Source: Enterococcus faecalis (GTDB taxonomy: Bacteria; Bacillota; Bacilli; Lactobacillales; Enterococcaceae). Taken from it: a DNA stretch of 64,000 bases. The notes beneath the pieces were generated by a model. The model worked only from the letters and a program-made list of their open reading frames with translations. It was not told where the DNA came from and did not search any database. Shown here piece after piece: positions 59,695 to 64,000 of this stretch. Every line of letters begins with the position of its first letter. The stretch's first letter is position 1. The DNA lies in NCBI RefSeq assembly GCF_029024925.1, contig NZ_CP118962.1:1-64000 (forward strand), given 5' to 3'. The position numbers and the translations under genes were made by a program.

Positions 59695-60546
59695 ATGGAA
59701 ATAATCGAACGAGCTCCTGCGAAAATTAATCTTGGGTTAGATGTTCTGCATAAACGTGTGGATGGCTATCATGAAGTTGAATCTATTTTTGCAAGTGTAG
59801 ATTTAGCCGATCATTTAACTTTTGAAAATCTAGAAGAAGACATCATTCGTATTGAAACGGACAGCTCTTTTTTACCCGTGGATCGACGGAATCATGTCTA
59901 TCAAGCAGTTGACTTATTAAAGCGTACCTATAATATTCATAAAGGAATTAAAATATATATTGAAAAACGTATCCCCGTGGCAGCTGGTTTAGCAGGGGGT
60001 AGCAGTGACTGTGCCGCAGCATTACGAGGCTTGAACAAGCTGTGGAATCTGGGGTTGACGATGGACGAACTCTGTGAAATTGGCAGCCAAATTGGTATGG
60101 ATGTTCCTTATTGTTTAAGGGGCGGAACAGCCTTTGCAAACGGACGTGGGGAGAAAATTGAAGCATTACCGACCATGCCTCAATGTTGGATTGTGTTAGT
60201 TAAACCAAGAATTAGTGTATCCACTAGTACCGTTTTTAATGATTTAGCGGTAGATGAATTGCACCATCCAGATATTGCTGGACTAAGAATAGCTATTGAA
60301 AATGGTGATTATACTGGGATGACCCAAACGGTCGGCAATGCGTTGGAAAGTGTCACGATTGCCAGACATCCGATCGTGCAACAAATCAAGGATCGCATGC
60401 TGAAGTACGGCGCTGATGCAGCGTTGATGAGCGGCAGTGGACCGACAGTCTTTGCTTTATGTGAAAAGAAAACACGAGCACAACGGATTTATAATGGACT
60501 TAAAGGCTTTTGCGAAGAAGTTTATTTGGTTCGGACATTGAAATAA
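59695..60546 (+). CDS. ispE: 4-diphosphocytidyl-2-C-methyl-D-erythritol kinase (IspE)
   Basis: This GHMP-fold kinase is annotated for the MEP isoprenoid pathway. The 283-aa protein has the substrate-side APAKINLGLDVLHKRVDGYHEV start, the ATP loop PVAAGLAGGSSDCAAALR and the C-terminal ALMSGSGPTVFAL. It looks intact, yet the neighbouring MEP gene ispD is missing here and enterococci use mevalonate; a kept alternative role is possible. ATG 59695 has GGGA four bases upstream. The order veg-ispE-purR is ancestral; the adc genes intervene here. Confidence 0.92.
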   Translation: MEIIERAPAKINLGLDVLHKRVDGYHEVESIFASVDLADHLTFENLEEDIIRIETDSSFLPVDRRNHVYQAVDLLKRTYNIHKGIKIYIEKRIPVAAGLAGGSSDCAAALRGLNKLWNLGLTMDELCEIGSQIGMDVPYCLRGGTAFANGRGEKIEALPTMPQCWIVLVKPRISVSTSTVFNDLAVDELHHPDIAGLRIAIENGDYTGMTQTVGNALESVTIARHPIVQQIKDRMLKYGADAALMSGSGPTVFALCEKKTRAQRIYNGLKGFCEEVYLVRTLK

Positions 60547-60550
60547 ATAA

Positions 60551-60610
60551 AAACAACAGAGCGTGGAGCAAAAACCCAAAGTGATTTTTGTCCCACGCTC
60601 TGTTGTTTTT
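60551..60610. repeat. Hairpin repeat related to the one at 17281, opposite orientation
   Basis: AACAACAGAGCGTGG pairs with CCACGCTCTGTTGTT, and inside lies CCCAAAGTGATTTTTGTCCC, which matches the reverse complement of the 17281-17320 hairpin over its loop and right arm. With its T-run it can terminate ispE. Confidence 0.85.
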
Positions 60611-60622
60611 TAAATTTATTCC

Positions 60623-60681
60623 TTGACGTCCCGTGATCCATTTGGTACATTATTCCTGGCAAATCGTAAATATTACGGTTT
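60623..60681 (+). promoter_or_regulatory. adc promoter with a Zur-like box
   Basis: TTGACG (60623-60628), 17-bp spacer, TACATT (60646-60651). About 10 bp downstream, 60661-60681 forms a near-palindrome with core TCGTAAATATTACGG, which departs by two bases from the Bacillus Zur consensus (core TCGTAATNATTACGA). Bound Zur would cover the transcription start, so zinc should repress the operon. A second TATAAT lies at 60681-60686. Confidence 0.75.
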
Positions 60682-60711
60682 ATAATAGGTAAATCGAAAA
60701 GAGGACAGAAC

Positions 60712-61665
60712 ATGACGAAAATCTACCGCCGTTTGATAATCGGCGTTACTTTAGCAATCAGTGCTTTTCTTTTAGCTAGCTGTGGGCAAACCACACAATC
60801 GCCAAAAGAGAAGAAAGAGCTCACGGTAATGACTACTTTTTATCCGATGTACGACTTCGCAAAACAAGTCGTTGGTGATGAGGGAGAGGTTGAGCTGTTG
60901 ATTCCAGCTGGAACGGAACCACACGATTATGAACCAAGCGCAAAAGACTTAGCGAAAATTACTGATGCGGATGTCTTTGTTTATAATAGTAAAGAGCTAG
61001 AAACTTGGGTTCCGAATGTTATTGAAAACTTGGACACGAAAAAAGTTTCAATCGTGGAAGCCAGTCAATCCATTCAATTGATGCAAGGAACAGAAGAGGA
61101 AGAATCTGGCGAAGAAGGTCATGAAGGCCATAACCATTCCCACGAACTGGATCCGCATGTCTGGTTAGATCCCGTGTTAGCGCAAAAAGAAGTAACAGCG
61201 ATTCGGGATGCGCTTATCAAAAAATATCCTGAGAAAAAAGCCGTATTTGAAAAAAATACCGCTGCTTATTTGGAAAAATTGACTGCGCTAGATAAGGAAT
61301 ACCAAGCTGCATTTGCAGGCGCTAAAAATCGGACCTTTGTGACGCAACATGCTGCATTTGGCTATTTGGCGAAACAATATGGTTTGACCCAAGAACCGAT
61401 TGCTGGGATTTCTCCAGACCAAGAACCTTCGCCAAGTCGTTTAGCCGAATTAAAAAAATATATTAAAACAAACAATGTTTCTGTGATCTATTTTGAAGCA
61501 TCGGCTTCTACAAAAGTAGCCAAAACATTGGCAGATGAGACAGGCGTCGAATTAGCCGTATTGAATCCTTTAGAGAGTTTAACTCAAAAAGAACAAGAAG
61601 CAGGCGAGAACTATGTGTCTGTCATGAAAGAAAACCTCGCCGCTTTACAAAAAAGCATTCATTAA
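60712..61665 (+). CDS. adcA: Zinc ABC transporter substrate-binding lipoprotein AdcA/ZnuA
   Basis: AdcA captures Zn2+ outside the cell for the AdcCB importer. The 317-aa protein has a lipoprotein signal ([10 protein letters not shown], lipid-modified Cys24), the cluster A-1 fold (about 35-315), a His-rich loop [14 protein letters not shown] (about 137-150) and metal-site stretches LDPHVWLDP and [13 protein letters not shown]. It lacks the extra C-terminal ZinT domain of long streptococcal AdcA. It is first in the adcACB operon, behind a Zur-like box. Confidence 0.94.
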   Translation: MTKIYRRLIIGVTLAISAFLLASCGQTTQSPKEKKELTVMTTFYPMYDFAKQVVGDEGEVELLIPAGTEPHDYEPSAKDLAKITDADVFVYNSKELETWVPNVIENLDTKKVSIVEASQSIQLMQGTEEEESGEEGHEGHNHSHELDPHVWLDPVLAQKEVTAIRDALIKKYPEKKAVFEKNTAAYLEKLTALDKEYQAAFAGAKNRTFVTQHAAFGYLAKQYGLTQEPIAGISPDQEPSPSRLAELKKYIKTNNVSVIYFEASASTKVAKTLADETGVELAVLNPLESLTQKEQEAGENYVSVMKENLAALQKSIH

Positions 61666-61690
61666 TCTGGCAACAGAAAGGAGCCAACTT

Positions 61691-62383
61691 ATGCATTATA
61701 TTGAAGTCGAAAATTTAACCTTCTATTATGATGATGAACCTGTTTTAGAAGATGTTTCTTATTATGTTGATCCAGGGGAATTCGTTATTTTAACAGGAGA
61801 AAATGGCGCTGCCAAGTCAACGCTGATCAAAAGTACCTTAGGGTTATTAAAACCAACAAGTGGCAAAATTACGGTCGCTAAAAAAAATAGTGCTGGTGAA
61901 AAAATCAGCATTGGCTACATTCCACAACAAGTCGCTTCTTTCAATGCGGGCTTTCCTAGCACCGTCATTGAATTAGTACGTTCAGGTCGTTTTCCCAGAA
62001 ATCGTTGGTTCAAACCGTTGACGAAAAAAGATCATCTTCATGTGGAAAAAGCTTTGAAATCAGTGGACATGTGGGAAATGCGCCACAAACGAATTGGCGA
62101 GCTTTCTGGCGGGCAAAAGCAACGAATTAGTTTAGCACGAGTGTTTGCGACTGATCCAGATTTGTTTATTTTAGATGAGCCAACAACAGGTATGGATGAA
62201 CAATCGCGAAACGAATTTTATCAATTGTTGCAACACAGTGCGCATGAACATGGAAAAGCTATTTTGATGATTACGCATGATCATGAAGATATCAAAACCT
62301 ATGTGGATCGTCAAATTCGTCTTGTCCGCAAAGAAGATTCGAAATGGCGTTGCTTCCATATGAGTGAAGAATCGTATACGTAA
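61691..62383 (+). CDS. adcC: Zinc ABC transporter ATP-binding protein AdcC
   Basis: This is the ATPase of the zinc importer. The 230-aa protein has Walker [14 protein letters not shown] (Ala for the usual Gly before the Lys, as recalled in AdcC homologues), Q-loop [12 protein letters not shown], signature [14 protein letters not shown], Walker [13 protein letters not shown] and the H-loop MITHDH. The ATG follows AAAGGAG, 26 bp after adcA. A 161-bp spacer with a short basic open frame separates it from adcB. Confidence 0.94.
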   Translation: MHYIEVENLTFYYDDEPVLEDVSYYVDPGEFVILTGENGAAKSTLIKSTLGLLKPTSGKITVAKKNSAGEKISIGYIPQQVASFNAGFPSTVIELVRSGRFPRNRWFKPLTKKDHLHVEKALKSVDMWEMRHKRIGELSGGQKQRISLARVFATDPDLFILDEPTTGMDEQSRNEFYQLLQHSAHEHGKAILMITHDHEDIKTYVDRQIRLVRKEDSKWRCFHMSEESYT

Positions 62384-62468
62384 ATTTTCCAATAAAACGT
62401 TATCTGGCTCGATAATAACGAAAGCCAAGGAACGGCTTAAAGAAATGTTGGAAAAATTTAAAAAATAA
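62364..62468 (+). CDS. Possible 34-codon basic peptide between adcC and adcB
   Basis: GTG 62364 opens a frame overlapping the adcC end and reading into [15 protein letters not shown] before TAA at 62466-62468. The sequence is lysine-rich and amphipathic. There is no clear ribosome site, so it may be a leftover of a longer adcC C-terminus made by frameshift, or chance. Confidence 0.2.
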   Translation: MKNRIRKFSNKTLSGSIITKAKERLKEMLEKFKK

Positions 62469-62544
62469 GCAGGAATTAAAAAATTAATTCGCTTAAACGT
62501 CGCTACAATGGTAGTGTTCATTTTAGCGGTAAGGAGTGAATCGT

Positions 62545-63384
62545 ATGGCAGAAATGCTTTCTTATGCATTTATGCAAAAGGCCTTTTTAGCAGCACTGTT
62601 TATCTCAGTGATTGCCCCAATGCTCGGCGTCTTTCTAGTTATTCGCCGACAATCTTTAATGGCAGATACCCTTTCACATGTGTCATTAGCCGGTGTGGCT
62701 CTAGGCTTCTTTTTTAATTGGAATCCTAATTTAATGACCTTAATTGTCGTGATTGTGGCTGCAATCATTCTAGAATATTTACGAATGATTTATAGCACCT
62801 ATTCAGAAATTTCGATTGCTATTTTAATGTCAGGCGGTTTGGCTTTGGCGTTAGTTTTGATGAATTTAACAGGAGGCAATTCAGCTGCTAGTATTCAATC
62901 GTATTTATTTGGTTCCATCGTCACGATTACGTGGGATCAAGTGGTTATGTTGGCAATTTTATTCGTAGTTTTAGTTCTATTGTTTATGTTATTTAAACGT
63001 CCAATGTATGTTTTAACATTTGATGAAGATACTGCTCATGTTGATGGGCTACCTATTCATTGGATGTCGATGCTTTTTAATGTAATTACTGGTGTGGCGA
63101 TTGCTGTGATGATTCCGATCGCGGGAGCCTTGTTAATTTCAGCAATTATGGTGTTACCAGCTGCGATAGGTATGCGAATTGGTAAAGGCTTCAACACGGT
63201 GATCATCATCAGTGTGTTTATGGGCTTGATTGGCATGCTAACAGGGTTGACTAGCTCGTATTATTTGGAAACACCACCGAGTGCAAGCATTACCCTAATT
63301 TTTATTGGTTTATTCTTATTAGTCAATATTTATCGCCGAGTGGTTGTTATGGTCCAACGAAAACAAAAAATGCAAAGAAACTAA
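62545..63384 (+). CDS. adcB: Zinc ABC transporter permease AdcB
   Basis: This is the membrane channel of the zinc importer (ABC-3 family). The 279-aa protein has about eight membrane helices, the family start FMQKAFLAALFISVIAPMLG, the motif RRQSLMADTLSHVSLAGVAL, and AGALLISAIMVLPAAIGMRI. ATG 62545 follows AAGGAG at 8 bp; an in-frame GTG overlaps that site. The operon ends in a hairpin terminator. Confidence 0.94.
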   Translation: MAEMLSYAFMQKAFLAALFISVIAPMLGVFLVIRRQSLMADTLSHVSLAGVALGFFFNWNPNLMTLIVVIVAAIILEYLRMIYSTYSEISIAILMSGGLALALVLMNLTGGNSAASIQSYLFGSIVTITWDQVVMLAILFVVLVLLFMLFKRPMYVLTFDEDTAHVDGLPIHWMSMLFNVITGVAIAVMIPIAGALLISAIMVLPAAIGMRIGKGFNTVIIISVFMGLIGMLTGLTSSYYLETPPSASITLIFIGLFLLVNIYRRVVVMVQRKQKMQRN

Positions 63385-63424
63385 GGAGAAAAACGAAAGT
63401 TTTTCTCCTTTATTTCTTTTTTTT
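63383..63424 (+). terminator. Terminator after adcB
   Basis: AAGGAGAAAAAC pairs with GTTTTTCTCCTT and is followed by T-rich sequence. Confidence 0.85.
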
Positions 63425-63527
63425 AAAAGAAATGGCGAACTATTTTCAGTTATTTGAAAAAAATCCTCGAATTTTTCGGTTAAACCCCTTATAATAAGGA
63501 ACGATAGAATGAAAAGGAGTGACGAAT

Positions 63528-64000
63528 TTGAAAATTCGGAGAAGTGAACGATTAATCGATATGACCCAATATCTTTTAGATCATCCCCATACATTGGTTT
63601 CTTTGACATATTTTGCTGACCGATACCAATCTGCCAAGTCTTCCATTAGTGAAGATTTAGCAATTGTTAAAAAAACATTTAAAGAACGTGGAACAGGTAT
63701 TTTAGAAACGATTCCAGGCGCTGCAGGCGGTGTCCGCTTTATCCCTGAAATTCCTTATGAGGAAGCGGAGCAGTTGATTATGGATTTGTGTGATCGTTTG
63801 TCAGAACAAGATCGCTTATTACCTGGGGGTTATGTTTATCTTTCAGATTTACTTGGGGAACCGAATTTATTAAGACAAGTGGGCCGGATTATTGCTTCTA
63901 AATATTTAGGCAAACAAATTGATGCGGTAATGACCGTTGCGACTAAAGGAGTGCCAATTGCGCAAGCTGTGTCTTATTACTTAAATGTTCCGTTTGTGAT
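63528..64000 (+). CDS. purR: Purine operon repressor PurR (partial, runs off the window)
   Basis: PurR represses purine genes in Firmicutes and is released by PRPP. The first 157 codons are visible: a winged helix (about 1-75; RSERLIDMTQYLLDHPHTLV, YQSAKSSISEDLAIVKKTF) and the start of the phosphoribosyltransferase-like domain (GKQIDAVMTVATKGVPIAQA). The start is TTG 63528, 8 bp after AAAGGAG; there is no better ATG. TATAAT at 63490-63495 is the probable -10. The frame is still open at base 64000. Confidence 0.93.
   Translation, partial: MKIRRSERLIDMTQYLLDHPHTLVSLTYFADRYQSAKSSISEDLAIVKKTFKERGTGILETIPGAAGGVRFIPEIPYEEAEQLIMDLCDRLSEQDRLLPGGYVYLSDLLGEPNLLRQVGRIIASKYLGKQIDAVMTVATKGVPIAQAVSYYLNVPFV

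Overview
The window starts at the first base of dnaA and reads dnaA, dnaN, yaaA (S4), recF, gyrB, gyrA, rpsF, ssb, rpsR, gdpP, rplI, dnaB, purA: the origin region of a low-GC Gram-positive chromosome. The sigma-54 mannose PTS locus, a lysyl-PG synthase (mprF), the adc zinc operon in front of purR and the general gene order fit Enterococcus, most likely E. faecalis. This is judged from recalled gene order and content, not from a search. No rRNA, tRNA, CRISPR array, complete IS element or prophage was seen.

Region by region. 1-17 kb: replication initiation, topoisomerase, ribosomal protein and c-di-AMP hydrolase genes, with oriC DnaA boxes after dnaA and parS centromere sites at 9.6, 10.5 and 19.3 kb. 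17.2-19.2 kb: a palindromic repeat and a structured intergenic element, then an ABC-F ATPase on the minus strand. 19.4-26.6 kb: the mannose/glucose PTS locus, with activator mptR, a near-consensus -24/-12 promoter, mptB-mptA-mptC-mptD and manO. 26.8-32 kb: small membrane proteins, then an RpiR regulator, a MalX-like PTS IIBC split by one in-frame stop, a MalY-type C-S lyase and RidA. 32.1-37.6 kb: a PRD regulator, a lactose/cellobiose-family IIC, a SIS protein and a GH4 6-phospho-glycosidase. 37.8-46.9 kb: mprF, a decayed AT-rich stretch with a small membrane protein, a YfhO-type protein, an unexpected cluster of DnaA boxes at 44.5-44.85 kb, and a ClbS/VOC pair divergent from a WYL regulator. 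46.9-49 kb: proBA. 49.3-59.5 kb: a Bacillus-like housekeeping run (dut, radA, yacL, ispF, gltX, Cys T-box, cysE, cysS, mrnC, rlmB, yacP/rae1, sigH, veg). 59.7-64 kb: ispE, the adcACB zinc importer behind a Zur-like box, and the start of purR, which runs off the end.

How parts work together: DnaA boxes and parS sites mark this as the origin domain where initiation and segregation are organised. The mpt locus is an enhancer-driven sugar uptake system, with repeated GATACACT motifs likely bound by MptR. The MalY/RidA pair couples a C-S lyase to removal of its reactive enamine product. A cysteine-specific T-box controls cysE-cysS, and a Zur-like box controls zinc uptake. The strongest items for follow-up are the second DnaA-box cluster, the parS set, the nonsense codon in the IIBC gene, the structured repeat at 17.3-17.6 kb, and the orphan ispF/ispE genes.
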